Shown here piece after piece: positions 42,701 through 57,444 of a stretch of 64,000 bases of DNA. The DNA is from Philhelius pedissequus (taxonomy: Eukaryota; Arthropoda; Insecta; Diptera; Syrphidae). Every line of letters begins with the position of its first letter. Position 1 is the stretch's first letter. The translations under genes and the position numbers were made by a program. Location of the stretch: assembly GCA_910595825.1 (NCBI GenBank), contig CAJVCO010000025.1, positions 109,892 to 173,891 of the forward strand. Direction: 5' to 3'. Below the pieces are notes generated by a model. It was not told the origin of the DNA and ran no database searches. It saw nothing but the letters and a program-made list of their open reading frames with translations.

Positions 42701-44268
42701 TGTCCCTTAAAATTCGATTTGCGGCTAAACTACTTGCCCCAGCGACTTAAAAATTATATATTCGTGATCTTGGAACTGCCACCTTTTAATCCATGTAACG
42801 AATGACACGAAAAACTAATTTTAAAAAAATTGGACATTTTTATCTTTAAACGCGTTTTCCGGCTAAACTATGCGTCCTAGACCCATCAAACTTTACACTT
42901 TTTCTGTCCCTTAAAATTCGATTTGCGGCTAAACTACTTGCCCCAGCGACTTAAAAATTATATATTCGTGATCTTGGAACTGCCACCTTTTAATCCATGT
43001 AACGAATGACACGAAAAACTAATTTAAAAAAAATTGGACATTTTTATCTTTAAACGCGTTTTCCGGCTAAACTATGCGTCCTAGACCCATCAAACTTTAC
43101 ACTTTTTCTGTCCCTTAAAATTCGATTTGCGGCTAAACTACTTGCCCCAGCGACTTAAAAATTATATATTCGTGATCTTGGAACTGACACCTTTTAATCC
43201 ATGTAACGAATGACACGAAAAACTTATTTTAAAAAAAAATTGGACATTTTTATCTTTAAACGCGTTTTCCGGCTAAACTATGCGTCCTAGACCCATCAAA
43301 CTTTACACTTTTTCTGTCCCTTAAAATTCGATTTGCGGCTAAACTACTTGCCCCAGCGACTTAAAAATTATATATTCGTGATCTTGGAACTGCCACCTTT
43401 TAATCCATGTAACGAATGACACGAAAAACTAATTTTAAAAAAATTGGACATTTTTATCTTTAAACGCGTTTTCCGGCTAAACTATGCGTCCTAGACCCAT
43501 CAAACTTTACACTTTTTCTGTCCCTTAAAATTCGATTTGCGGCTAAACTACTTGCCCCAGCGACTTAAAAATTATATATTCGTGATCTTGGAACTGCCAC
43601 CTTTTAATCCATGTAACGAATGACACGAAAAACTAATTTTAAAAAAATTGGACATTTTTATCTTTAAACGCGTTTTCCGGCTAAACTATGCGTCCTAGAC
43701 CCATCAAACTTTACACTTTTTCTGTCCCTTAAAATTCGATTTGCGGCTAAACTACTTGCCCCAGCGACTTAAAAATTATATATTCGTGATCTTGGAACTG
43801 CCACCTTTTAATCCATGTAACGAATGACACGAAAAACTAATTTTAAAAAATTGGACATTTTTATCTTTAAACGCGTTTTCCGGCTAAACTATGCGTCCTA
43901 GACCCATCAAACTTTACACTTTTTCTGTCCCTTAAAATTCGATTTGCGGCTAAACTACTTGCCCCAGCGACTTAAAAATTATATATTCGTGATCTTGGAA
44001 CTGCCACCTTTTAATCCATGTAACGAATGACACGAAAAACTAATTTAAAAAAAATTGGACATTTTTATCTTTAAACGCGTTTTCCGGCTAAACTATGCGT
44101 CCTAGACCCATCAAAATTTACACTTTTTCTGTCCCTTAAAATTCGATTTGCGGCTAAACTACTTGCCCCAGCGACTTAAAAATTATATATTCGTGATCTT
44201 GGAACTGCCACCTTTTAATCCATGTAACGAATGACACGAAAAACTTATTTAAAAAAAAAATTTGACAT
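39748..44268. repeat. Five-monomer periodic variant series (AACTTATT)
   Basis: Monomers with AAACTTATT and a long A-run replace the usual AAACTAATT at 39,748, 40,773, 42,201, 43,224 and 44,245. Steps are 1,025, 1,428, 1,023 and 1,021 bp, that is 5, 7, 5 and 5 monomers plus small indels. CAAAATTTAC precedes the variant at 42,074 and 44,116. The series looks like a higher-order repeat of about five monomers with one seven-monomer step. A solitary member at 35,869 lies 19 monomers earlier. Confidence 0.85.
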
Positions 44269-45810
44269 TTTTATCTTTAAACGCGTTTTCCGGCTAAACT
44301 GTGCGTCCTAGACCCATCAAACTTTACACTTTTTCTGTCCCTTAAAATTCGATTTGCGGCTAAACTACTTGCCCCAGCGACTTAAAAATTATATATTCGT
44401 GATGTTGGAACTGCCACCTCTTAATCCATGTAACGAATGACACGAAAAACTAATTTTAAAAAAATTGGACATTTTTATCTTTAAACGCGTTTTCCGGCTA
44501 AACTATGCGTCCTAGACCCATCAAACTTTACACTTTTTCTGTCCCTTAAAATTCGATTTGCGGCTAAACTACTTGCCCCAGCGACTTAAAAATTATATAT
44601 TCGTGATCTTGGAACTGCCACCTTTTAATCCATGTAACGAATGACACGAAAAACTAATTTTAAAAAAATTGGACATTTTTATCTTTAAACGCGTTTTCCG
44701 GCTAAACTATGCGTCCTAGACCCATCAAACTTTACACTTTTTCTGTCCCTTAAAATTCGATTTGCGGCTAAACTACTTGCCCCAGCGACTTAAAAATTAT
44801 ATATTCGTGATCTTGGAACTGCCACCTTTTAATCCATGTAACGAATGACACGAAAAACTAATTTTAAAAAAATTGGACATTTTTATCTTTAAACGCGTTT
44901 TCCGGCTAAACTATGCGTCCTAGACCCATCAAACTTTACACTTTTTCTGTCCCTTAAAATTTGATTTGCGGCTAAACTACTTGCCCCAGCGACTTAAAAA
45001 TTATATATTCGTGATCTTGGAACTGCCACCTTTTAATCCATGTAACGAATGACACGAAAAAACTAATTTTAAAAAAATTGGACATTTTTATCTTTAAACG
45101 CGTTTTCCGGCTAAACTATGCGTCCTAGACCCATCAAACTTTACACTTTTTCTGTCCCTTAAAATTCGATTTGCGGCTAAACTACTTGCCCCAGCGACTT
45201 AAAAATTATATATTCGTGATCTTAGAACTGCCACCTTTTAATCCATGTAACGAATGACACGAAAAACTAATTTTAAAAAAATTGGACATTTTTATCTTTA
45301 AACGCGTTTTCCGGCTAAACTATGCGTCCTAGACCCATCAAACTTTACACTTTTTCTGTCCCTTAAAATTCGATTTGCGGCTAAACTACTTGCCCCAGCG
45401 ACTTAAAAATTATATATTCGTGATCTTGGAACTGCCACCTTTTAATCCATGTAACGAATGACACGAAAAACTAATTTTAAAAAAATTGGACATTTTTATC
45501 TTTAAACGCGTTTTCCGGCTAAATTATGCGTCCTAGACCCATCAAACTTTACACTTTTTCTGTCCCTTAAAATTCGATTTGCGGCTAAACTACTTGCCCC
45601 AGCGACTTAAAAATTATATATTCGTGATCTTGGAACTGCCACCTTTTAATCCATGTAACGAATGACACGAAAAACTAATTTTAAAAAAATTGGACATTTT
45701 TATCTTTAAACGCGTTTTCCGGCTAAACTATGCGTCCTAGACCCATCAAACTTTACACTTTTTCTGTCCCTTAAAATTCGATTTCCGGCTAAACTACTTG
45801 CCCCAGCGAC

Positions 45811-45909
45811 TTAAAAATTATATATTCGTGATCTTGGAACTGCCACCTTTTAATCCATGTAACGAATGACACGAAAAACTAATTTTAAAAAAATTGGACA
45901 TTTTTATCT
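45811..45909. repeat. Truncated 98-bp monomer, first copy
   Basis: TTTTTATCTTTAAA joins directly to ATTATATATTCG. The half of the monomer from CGCG to GCGAC is missing (106 bp), and the breakpoints share TTAAA, the short repeat present at both ends of the lost segment. The same junction recurs near 47,640 and 57,543, always 383-385 bp after an AAATTATGCG marker, so the truncated form spread by duplication. Confidence 0.95.
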
Positions 45910-47541
45910 TTAAAATTATATATTCGTGATCTTGGAACTGCCACCTTTTAATCCATGTAACGAATGACACGAAAAACTAATTTTAAAAAAATTGGACATT
46001 TTTATCTTTAAACGCGTTTTCCGGCTAAACTATGCGTCCTAGACCCATCAAACTTTACACTTTTTCTGTCCCTTAAAATTCGAATTTGCGGCTAAACTAC
46101 TTGCCCCAGCGACTTAAAAATTATATATTCGTGATCTTGGAACTGCCACCTTTTAATCCATGTAACGAATGACACGAAAAACTAATTTTAAAAAAATTGG
46201 ACATTTTTATCTTTAAACGCGTTTTCCGGCTAAACTATGCGTCCTAGACCCATCAAACTTTACACTTTTTCTGTCCCTTAAAATTCGATTTGCGGCTAAA
46301 CTACTTGCCCCAGCGACTTAAAAATTATATATTCGTGATCTTGGAACTGCCACCTTTTAATTCATGTAACGAATGACACGAAAAACTAATTTTAAAAAAA
46401 TTGGACATTTTTATCTTTAAACGCGTTTTCCGGCTAAACTATGCGTCCTAGACCCATCAAACTTTACACTTTTTCTGTCCCTTAAAATTCGATTTGCGGC
46501 TAAACTACTTGCCCCAGCGACTTAAAATTATATATTCGTGATCTTGGAACTGCCACCTTTTAATCCATGTAACGAATGACATGAAAAACTAATTTTAAAA
46601 AAATTGGACATTTTTATCTTTAAACGCGTTTTCCGGCTAAACTATGCGTCCTAGACCCATCAAACTTTACACTTTTTCTGTCCCTTAAAATTCGATTTGC
46701 GGCTAAACTACTTGCCCCAGCGACTTAAAAATTATATATTCGTGATCTTGGAACTGCCACCTTTTAATCCATGTAACGAATGACACGAAAAACTAATTTT
46801 AAAAAAAATTGGACATTTTTATCTTTAAACGCGTTTTCCGGCTAAACTATGCGTCCTAGACCCATCAAACTTTACACTTTTTCTGTCCCTTAAAATTCGA
46901 TTTGCGGCTAAACTACTTGCCCCAGCGACTTAAAAATTATATATTCGTGATCTTGGAACTGCCACCTTTTAATCCATGTAACGAATGACACGAAAAACTA
47001 ATTTTAAAAAAATTGGACATTTTTATCTTTAAACGCGTTTTCCGGCTAAACTATGCGTCCTAGACCCATCAAACTTTACACTTTTTCTGTCCCTTAAAAT
47101 TCGATTTGCGGCTAAACTACTTGCCCCAGCGACTTAAAAATTATATATTCGTGATCTTGGAACTGCCACCTTTTAATCCATGTAACGAATGACACGAAAA
47201 ACTAATTTTAAAAAAATTGGACATTTTTATCTTTAAACGCGTTTTCCGGCTAAATTATGCGTCCTAGACCCATCAAACTTTACACTTTTTCTGTCCCTTA
47301 AAATTCGATTTGCGGCTAAACTACTTGCCCCAGCGACTTAAAAATTATATATTCGTGATCTTGGAACTGCCACCTTTTAATCCATGTAACGAATGACACG
47401 AAAAACTAATTTTAAAAAAATTGGACATTTTTATCTTTAAACGCGTTTTCCGGCTAAACTATGCGTCCTAGACCCATCAAACTTTACACTTTTTCTGTCC
47501 CTTAAAATTCGATTTGCGGCTAAACTACTTGCCCCAGCGAC

Positions 47542-47640
47542 TTAAAAATTATATATTCGTGATCTTGGAACTGCCACCTTTTAATCCATGTAACGAATGA
47601 CACGAAAAACTAATTTTAAAAAAATTGGACATTTTTATCT
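47542..47640. repeat. Truncated 98-bp monomer, second copy
   Basis: The CTTTAAA-ATTATATATT junction is the same as at 45.9 kb. TATATTCGTG starts at 47,552 and again at 47,650, 98 bp apart. Its counterpart in duplication copy 2 (about 59.28 kb) has a different junction, so one of the two was altered after the duplication or is wrongly assembled. Confidence 0.95.
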
Positions 47641-50600
47641 TTAAAATTATATATTCGTGATCTTGGAACTGCCACCTTTTAATCCATGTAACGAATGACA
47701 CGAAAAACTAATTTTAAAAAAATTGGACATTTTTATCTTTAAACGCGTTTTCCGGCTAAACTATGCGTCCTAGACCCATCAAACTTTACACTTTTTCTGT
47801 CCCTTAAAATTTGATTTGCGGCTAAACTACTTGCCCCAGCGACTTAAAAATTATATATTCGTGATCTTGGAACTGCCACCTTTTAATCCATGTAACGAAT
47901 GACACGAAAAACTAATTTTAAAAAAATTGGACATTTTTATCTTTAAATGCGTTTTCCGGCTAAACTATGCGTCCTAGACCCATCAAACTTTACACTTTTT
48001 CTGTCCCTTAAAATTCGATTTGCGGCTAAACTACTTGCCCCAGCGACTTAAAAATTATATATTCGTGATCTTGGAACTGCCACCTTTTAATCCATGTAAC
48101 GAATGACACGAAAAACTAATTTTAAAAAAATTGGACATTTTTATCTTTAAACGCGTTTTCCGGCTAAATTATGCGTCCTAGACCCATCAAACTTTACACT
48201 TTTTCTGTCCCTTAAAATTCGATTTGCGGCTAAACTACTTGCCCCAGCGACTTAAAAATTATATATTCGTGATCTTGGAACTGCCACCTTTTAATCCATG
48301 TAACGAATGACACGAAAAACTAATTTAAAAAAAATTGGACATTTTTATCTTTAAACGCGTTTTCCGGCTAAACTATGCGTCCTAGACCCATCAAACTTTA
48401 CACTTTTTCTGTCCCTTAAAATTCGATTTGCGGCTAAACTACTTGCCCCAGCGACTTAAAAATTATATATTCGTGATCTTGGAACTGCCACCTTTTAATC
48501 CATGTAACGAATGACACGAAAAACTAATTTTAAAAAAATTGGACATTTTTATCTTTAAACGCGTTTTCCGGCTAAACTATGCGTCCTAGACCCATCAAAC
48601 TTTACACTTTTTCTGTCCCTTAAAATTCGATTGTCGGCTAAACTACTTGCCCCAGCGACTTAAAAATTATATATTCGTGATCTTGGAACTGCCACCTTTT
48701 AATCCATGTAACGAATGACACGAAAAACTAATTTAAAAAAAATTGGACATTTTTATCTTTAAACGCGTTTTCCGGCTAAACTATGCGTCCTAGACCCATC
48801 AAACTTTACACTTTTTCTGTCCCTTAAAATTCGATTTGCGGCTAAACTACTTGCCCCAGCGACTTAAAAATTATATATTCGTGATCTTGGAACTGCCACC
48901 TTTTAATCCATGTAACGAATGACACGAAAAACTAATTTTAAAAAAATTGGACATTTTTATCTTTAAACGCGTTTTCCGGCTAAACTATGCGTCCTAGACC
49001 CATCAAACTTTACACTTTTTCTGTCCCTTAAAATTCGATTTGCGGCTAAACTACTTGCCCCAGCGACTTAAAAATTATATATTCGTGATCTTGGAACTGC
49101 CACCTTTTAATCCATGTAACGAATGACACGAAAAACTAATTTAAAAAAAATTGGACATTTTTATCTTTAAACGCGTTTTCCGGCTAAACTATGCGTCCTA
49201 GACCCATCAAACTTTACACTTTTTCTGTCCCTTAAAATTCGATTTGCGGCTAAACTACTTGCCCCAGCGACTTAAAAATTATATATTCGTGATCTTGGAA
49301 CTGCCACCTTTTAATCCATGTAACGAATGACACGAAAAACTAATTTTAAAAAAATTGGGCATTTTTATCTTTAAACGCGTTTTCCGGCTAAACTATGCGT
49401 CCTAGACCCATCAAACTTTACACTTTTTCTGTCCCTTAAAATTCGATTTGCGGCTAAACTACTTGCCCCAGCGACTTAAAAATTATATATTCGTGATCTT
49501 GGAACTGCCACCTTTTAATCCATGTAACGAATGACACGAAAAACTAATTTTAAAAAAATTGGGCATTTTTATCTTTAAACGCGTTTTCCGGCTAAACTAT
49601 GCGTCCTAGACCCATCAAACTTTACACTTTTTCTGTCCCTTAAAATTCGATTTGCGGCTAAACTACTTGCCCCAGCGACTTAAAAATTATATATTCGTGA
49701 TCTTGGAACTGCCACCTTTTAATCCATGTAACGAATGACACGAAAAACTAATTTTAAAAAAATTGGACATTTTTATCTTTAAACGCGTTTTCCGGCTAAA
49801 CTATGCGTCCTAGACCCATCAAACTTTACACTTTTTCTGTCCCCTAAAATTCGATTTGCGGCTAAACTACTTGCCCCAGCGACTTAAAAATTATATATTC
49901 GTGATCTTGGAACTGCCACCTTTTAATCCATGTAACGAATGACACGAAAAACTAATTTTAAAAAAATTGGACATTTTTATCTTTAAACGCGTTTTCCGGC
50001 TAAACTATGCGTCCTAGACCCATCAAACTTTACACTTTTTCTGTCCCTTAAAATTCGATTTGCGGCTAAACTACTTGCCCCAGCGACTTAAAAATTATAT
50101 ATTCGTGATCTTGGAACTGCCACCTTTTAATCCATGTAACGAATGACACGAAAAACTAATTTTAAAAAAATTGGACATTTTTATCTTTAAACGCGTTTTC
50201 CGGCTAAACTATGCGTCCTAGACCCATCAAACTTTACACTTTTTCTGTCCCTTAAAATTCGATTTGCGGCTAAACTACTTGCCCCAGCGACTTAAAAATT
50301 ATATATTCGTGATCTTGGAACTGCCACCTTTTAATCCATGTAACGAATGACACGAAAAACTAATTTTAAAAAAATTGGACATTTTTATCCTTAAACGCGT
50401 TTTCCGGCTAAACTATGCGTCCTAGACCCATCAAACTTTACACTTTTTCTGTCCCTTAAAATTCGATTTGCGGCTAAACTACTTGCCCCAGCGACTTAAA
50501 AATTATATATTCGTGATCTTGGAACTGCCACCTTTTAATCCATGTAACGAATGACACGAAAAACTAATTTTAAAAAAATTGGACATTTTTATCTTTAAAC

Positions 50601-53600
50601 GCGTTTTCCGGCTAAACTATGCGTCCTAGACCCATCAAACTTTACACTTTTTCTGTCCCTTAAAATTCGATTTGCGGCTAAACTACTTGCCCCAGCGACT
50701 TAAAAATTATATATTCGTGATCTTGGAACTGCCACCTTTTAATCCATGTAACGAATGACACGAAAAACTAATTTTAAAAAAATTGGACATTTTTATCTTT
50801 AAACGCGTTTTCCGGCTAAACTATGCGTCCTAGACCCATCAAACTTTACACTTTTTCTGTCCCTTAAAATTCGATTTGCGGCTAAACTACTTGCCCCAGC
50901 GACTTAAAAATTATATATTCGTGATCTTGGAACTGCCACCTTTTAATCCATGTAACGAATGACACGAAAAACTAATTTTAAAAAAATTGGACATTTTTAT
51001 CTTTAAACGCGTTTTCCGGCTAAACTATGCGTCCTAGACCCATCAAACTTTACACTTTTTCTGTCCCTTAAAATTCGATTTGCGGCTAAACTACTTGCCC
51101 CAGCGACTTAAAAATTATATATTCGTGATCTTGGAACTGCCACCTTTTAATCCATGTAACGAATGACACGAAAAACTAATTTAAAAAAAATTGGACATTT
51201 TTATCTTTAAACGCGTTTTCCGGCTAAACTATGCGTCCTAGACCCATCAAACTTTACACTTTTTCTGTCCCTTAAAATTCGATTTGCGGCTAAACTACTT
51301 GCCCCAGCGACTTAAAAATTATATATTCGTGATCTTGGAACTGCCACCTTTTAATCCATGTAACGAATGACACGAAAAACTTATTTTTAAAAAAAAATTG
51401 GACATTTTTATCTTTAAACGCGTTTTCCGGCTAAACTATGCGTCCTAGACCCATCAAACTTTACACTTTTTCTGTCCCTTAAAATTCGATTTGCGGCTAA
51501 ACTACTTGCCCCAGCGACTTTAAAATTATATATTCGTGATCTTGGAACTGCCACCTTTTAATCCATGTAACGAATGACACGAAAAACTAATTTTAAAAAA
51601 ATTGGACATTTTTATCTTTAAACGCGTTTTCCGGCTAAACTATGCGTCCTAGACCCATCAAACTTTACACTTTTTCTGTCCCTTAAAATTCGATTTGCGG
51701 CTAAACTACTTGCCCCAGCGACTTAAAAATTATATATTCGTGATCTTGGAACTGCCACCTTTTAATCCATGTAACGAATGACACGAAAAACTAATTTAAA
51801 AAAAAAATTGGACATTTTTATCTTTAAACGCGTTTTCCGGCTAAACTATGCGTCCTAGACCCATCAAACTTTACACTTTTTCTGTCCCTTAAAATTCGAT
51901 TTGCGGCTAAACTACTTGCCCCAGCGACTTAAAAATTATATATTCGTGATCTTGGAACTGCCACCTTTTAATCCATGTAACGAATGACACGAAAAACTAA
52001 TTTTTAAAAAATTGGACATTTTTATCTTTAAACGCGTTTTCCGGCTAAACTATGCGTCCTAGACCCATCAAACTTTACACTTTTTCTGTCCCTTAAAATT
52101 CGATTTGCGGCTAAACTACTTGCCCCAGCGACTTAAAAATTATATATTCGTGATCTTGGAACTGCCACCTTTTAATCCATGTAACGAATGACACGAAAAA
52201 CTAATTAAAAAAAAATTGGACATTTTTATCTTTAAACGCGTTTTCCGGCTAAACTATGCGTCCTAGACCCATCAAACTTTACACTTTTTCTGTCCCTTAA
52301 AATTCGATTTGCGGCTAAACTACTTGCCCCAGCGACTTAAAAATTATATATTCGTGATCTTGGAACTGCCACCTTTTAATCCATGTAACGAATGACACGA
52401 AAAACTTATTTTAAAAAAAAATTGGACATTTTTATCTTTAAACGCGTTTTCCGGCTAAACTATGCGTCCTAGACCCATCAAACTTTACACTTTTTCTGTC
52501 CCTTAAAATTCGATTTGCGGCTAAACTACTTGCCCCAGCGACTTAAAAATTATATATTCGTGATCTTGGAACTGCCACCTTTTAATCCATGTAACGAATG
52601 ACACGAAAAACTAATTTTAAAAAAATTGGACATTTTTATCTTTAAACGCGTTTTCCGGCTAAACTATGCGTCCTAGACCCATCAAACTTTACACTTTTTC
52701 TGTCCCTTAAAATTCGATTTGCGGCTAAACTACTTGCCCCAGCGACTTAAAAATTATATATTCGTGATCTTGGAACTGCCACCTTTTAATCCATGTAACG
52801 AATGACACGAAAAACTAATTTTAAAAAAATTGGACATTTTTATCTTTAAACGCGTTTTCCGGCTAAACTATGCGTCCTAGACCCATCAAACTTTACACTT
52901 TTTCTGTCCCTTAAAATTCGATTTGCGGCTAAACTACTTGCCCCAGCGACTTAAAAATTATATATTCGTGATCTTGGAACTGCCACCTTTTAATCCATGT
53001 AACGAATGACACGAAAAACTAATTTTAAAAAAATTGGACATTTTTATCTTTAAACGCGTTTTCCGGCTAAACTATGCGTCCTAGACCCATCAAACTTTAC
53101 ACTTTTTCTGTCCCTTAAAATTCGATTTGCGGCTAAACTACTTGCCCCAGCGACTTAAAAATTATATATTCGTGATCTTGGAACTGCCACCTTTTAATCC
53201 ATGTAACGAATGACACGAAAAACTAATTTTAAAAAAATTGGACATTTTTATCTTTAAACGCGTTTTCCGGCTAAACTATGCGTCCTAGACCCATCAAACT
53301 TTACACTTTTTCTGTCCCTTAAAATTCGATTTGCGGCTAAACTACTTGCCCCAGCGACTTAAAAATTATATATTCGTGATCTTGGAACTGCCACCTTTTA
53401 ATCCATGTAACGAATGACACGAAAAACTAATTTTAAAAAAATTGGACATTTTTATCTTTAAACGCGTTTTCCGGCTAAACTATGCGTCCTAGACCCATCA
53501 AACTTTACACTTTTTCTGTCCCTTAAAATTCGATTTGCGGCTAAACTACTTGCCCCAGCGACTTAAAAATTATATATTCGTGATCTTGGAACTGCCACCT

Positions 53601-56600
53601 TTTAATCCATGTAACGAATGACACGAAAAACTAATTTAAAAAAAATTGGACATTTTTATCTTTAAACGCGTTTTCCGGCTAAACTATGCGTCCTAGACCC
53701 ATCAAAATTTACACTTTTTCTGTCCCTTAAAATTCGATTTGCGGCTAAACTACTTGCCCCAGCGACTTAAAAATTATATATTCGTGATCTTGGAACTGCC
53801 ACCTTTTAATCCATGTAACGAATGACACGAAAAACTTATTTTAAAAAAAAATTGGACATTTTTATCTTTAAACGCGTTTTCCGGCTAAACTATGCGTCCT
53901 AGACCCATCAAACTTTACACTTTTTCTGTCCCTTAAAATTCGATTTGCGGCTAAACTACTTGCCCCAGCGACTTAAAAATTATATATTCGTGATCTTGGA
54001 ACTGCCACCTTTTAATCCATGTAACGAATGACACGAAAAACTAATTTTAAAAAAAATTGGACATTTTTATCTTTAAACGCGTTTTCCGGCTAAACTATGC
54101 GTCCTAGACCCATCAAACTTTACACTTTTTCTGTCCCTTAAAATTCGATTTGCGGCTAAACTACTTGCCCCAGCGACTTAAAAATTATATATTCGTGATC
54201 TTGGAACTGCCACCTTTTAATCCATGTAACGAATGACACGAAAAACTAATTTTAAAAAAATTGGACATTTTTATCTTTAAACGCGTTTTCCGGCTAAACT
54301 ATGCGTCCTAGACCCATCAAACTTTACACTTTTTCTGTCCCTTAAAATTCGATTTGCGGCTAAACTACTTGCCCCAGCGACTTAAAAATTATATATTCGT
54401 GATCTTGGAACTGCCACCTTTTAATCCATGTAACGAATGACACGAAAAACTAATTTTAAAAAAATTGGACATTTTTATCTTTAAACGCGTTTTCCGGCTA
54501 AACTATGCGTCCTAGACCCATCAAACTTTACACTTTTTCTGTCCCTTAAAATTCGATTTGCGGCTAAACTACTTGCCCCAGCGACTTAAAAATTATATAT
54601 TCGTGATCTTGGAACTGCCACCTTTTAATCCATGTAACGAATGACACGAAAAACTAATTTAAAAAAAATTGGACATTTTTATCTTTAAACGCGTTTTCCG
54701 GCTAAACTATGCGTCCTAGACCCATCAAACTTTACACTTTTTCTGTCCCTTAAAATTCGATTTGCGGCTAAACTACTTGCCCCAGCGACTTAAAAATTAT
54801 ATATTCGTGATCTTGGAACTGACACCTTTTAATCCATGTAACGAATGACACGAAAAACTTATTTTAAAAAAAAATTGGACATTTTTATCTTTAAACGCGT
54901 TTTCCGGCTAAACTATGCGTCCTAGACCCATCAAACTTTACACTTTTTCTGTCCCTTAAAATTCGATTTGCGGCTAAACTACTTGCCCCAGCGACTTAAA
55001 AATTATATATTCGTGATCTTGGAACTGCCACCTTTTAATCCATGTAACGAATGACACGAAAAACTAATTTTAAAAAAATTGGACATTTTTATCTTTAAAC
55101 GCGTTTTCCGGCTAAACTATGCGTCCTAGACCCATCAAACTTTACACTTTTTCTGTCCCTTAAAATTCGATTTGCGGCTAAACTACTTGCCCCAGCGACT
55201 TAAAAATTATATATTCGTGATCTTGGAACTGCCACCTTTTAATCCATGTAACGAATGACACGAAAAACTAATTTTAAAAAAATTGGACATTTTTATCTTT
55301 AAACGCGTTTTCCGGCTAAACTATGCGTCCTAGACCCATCAAACTTTACACTTTTTCTGTCCCTTAAAATTCGATTTGCGGCTAAACTACTTGCCCCAGC
55401 GACTTAAAAATTATATATTCGTGATCTTGGAACTGCCACCTTTTAATCCATGTAACGAATGACACGAAAAACTAATTTTAAAAAATTGGACATTTTTATC
55501 TTTAAACGCGTTTTCCGGCTAAACTATGCGTCCTAGACCCATCAAACTTTACACTTTTTCTGTCCCTTAAAATTCGATTTGCGGCTAAACTACTTGCCCC
55601 AGCGACTTAAAAATTATATATTCGTGATCTTGGAACTGCCACCTTTTAATCCATGTAACGAATGACACGAAAAACTAATTTAAAAAAAATTGGACATTTT
55701 TATCTTTAAACGCGTTTTCCGGCTAAACTATGCGTCCTAGACCCATCAAAATTTACACTTTTTCTGTCCCTTAAAATTCGATTTGCGGCTAAACTACTTG
55801 CCCCAGCGACTTAAAAATTATATATTCGTGATCTTGGAACTGCCACCTTTTAATCCATGTAACGAATGACACGAAAAACTTATTTTAAAAAAAAATTTGA
55901 CATTTTTATCTTTAAACGCGTTTTCCGGCTAAACTGTGCGTCCTAGACCCATCAAACTTTACACTTTTTCTGTCCCTTAAAATTCGATTTGCGGCTAAAC
56001 TACTTGCCCCAGCGACTTAAAAATTATATATTCGTGATGTTGGAACTGCCACCTCTTAATCCATGTAACGAATGACACGAAAAACTAATTTTAAAAAAAT
56101 TGGACATTTTTATCTTTAAACGCGTTTTCCGGCTAAACTATGCGTCCTAGACCCATCAAACTTTACACTTTTTCTGTCCCTTAAAATTCGATTTGCGGCT
56201 AAACTACTTGCCCCAGCGACTTAAAAATTATATATTCGTGATCTTGGAACTGCCACCTTTTAATCCATGTAACGAATGACACGAAAAACTAATTTTAAAA
56301 AAATTGGACATTTTTATCTTTAAACGCGTTTTCCGGCTAAACTATGCGTCCTAGACCCATCAAACTTTACACTTTTTCTGTCCCTTAAAATTCGATTTGC
56401 GGCTAAACTACTTGCCCCAGCGACTTAAAAATTATATATTCGTGATCTTGGAACTGCCACCTTTTAATCCATGTAACGAATGACACGAAAAACTAATTTT
56501 AAAAAAATTGGACATTTTTATCTTTAAACGCGTTTTCCGGCTAAACTATGCGTCCTAGACCCATCAAACTTTACACTTTTTCTGTCCCTTAAAATTTGAT

Positions 56601-57444
56601 TTGCGGCTAAACTACTTGCCCCAGCGACTTAAAAATTATATATTCGTGATCTTGGAACTGCCACCTTTTAATCCATGTAACGAATGACACGAAAAACTAA
56701 TTTTAAAAAAATTGGACATTTTTATCTTTAAACGCGTTTTCCGGCTAAACTATGCGTCCTAGACCCATCAAACTTTACACTTTTTCTGTCCCTTAAAATT
56801 CGATTTGCGGCTAAACTACTTGCCCCAGCGACTTAAAAATTATATATTCGTGATCTTAGAACTGCCACCTTTTAATCCATGTAACGAATGACACGAAAAA
56901 CTAATTTTAAAAAAATTGGACATTTTTATCTTTAAACGCGTTTTCCGGCTAAACTATGCGTCCTAGACCCATCAAACTTTACACTTTTTCTGTCCCTTAA
57001 AATTCGATTTGCGGCTAAACTACTTGCCCCAGCGACTTAAAAATTATATATTCGTGATCTTGGAACTGCCACCTTTTAATCCATGTAACGAATGACACGA
57101 AAAACTAATTTTAAAAAAATTGGACATTTTTATCTTTAAACGCGTTTTCCGGCTAAATTATGCGTCCTAGACCCATCAAACTTTACACTTTTTCTGTCCC
57201 TTAAAATTCGATTTGCGGCTAAACTACTTGCCCCAGCGACTTAAAAATTATATATTCGTGATCTTGGAACTGCCACCTTTTAATCCATGTAACGAATGAC
57301 ACGAAAAACTAATTTTAAAAAAATTGGACATTTTTATCTTTAAACGCGTTTTCCGGCTAAACTATGCGTCCTAGACCCATCAAACTTTACACTTTTTCTG
57401 TCCCTTAAAATTCGATTTCCGGCTAAACTACTTGCCCCAGCGAC

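Larger units (their letters stand above)
45524..48169. repeat. Local duplications carrying AAATTATGCG and the 98-bp monomer
   Basis: AAATTATGCG (C-to-T) occurs at 45,524, 47,255 and 48,169. The first interval is 1,731 bp (eight monomers plus one 98-bp monomer) and the second is 914 bp (four monomers plus one 98-bp monomer). AAAATTTGATTT also appears at 44,962 and 47,812. The block grew by at least one local duplication before being copied as part of the 57-monomer unit, because copy 2 has the same markers at 57,158, 58,888 and 59,770. Confidence 0.85.
38757..49359. repeat. Large segmental duplication, copy 1 (57-monomer unit)
   Basis: These coordinates are the outermost shared markers I found; the real ends lie between about 37.9 and 38.76 kb and between 49.36 and 49.56 kb. 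Markers shared with copy 2 in the same order include: TTTATCC (38,757/50,390), CTTATTTTT (39,748/51,381), GACTTTAAAA (39,886/51,519), CAAAATTTAC (42,074/53,707), GATGTTGG (44,404/56,039), CTTAGAAC (45,224/56,858), AAATTATGCG (45,524/57,158), the 98-bp monomer (45,811/57,445), TTAATTCATG (46,362/57,995), TAAATGCG (47,948/59,551) and TTGGGCAT (49,359/60,956). The offset is 11,633-11,635 bp up to about 58.9 kb, and 11,597-11,603 after a rearranged monomer. By eye the copies differ at only about ten sites through 47.6 kb. Confidence 0.93.
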
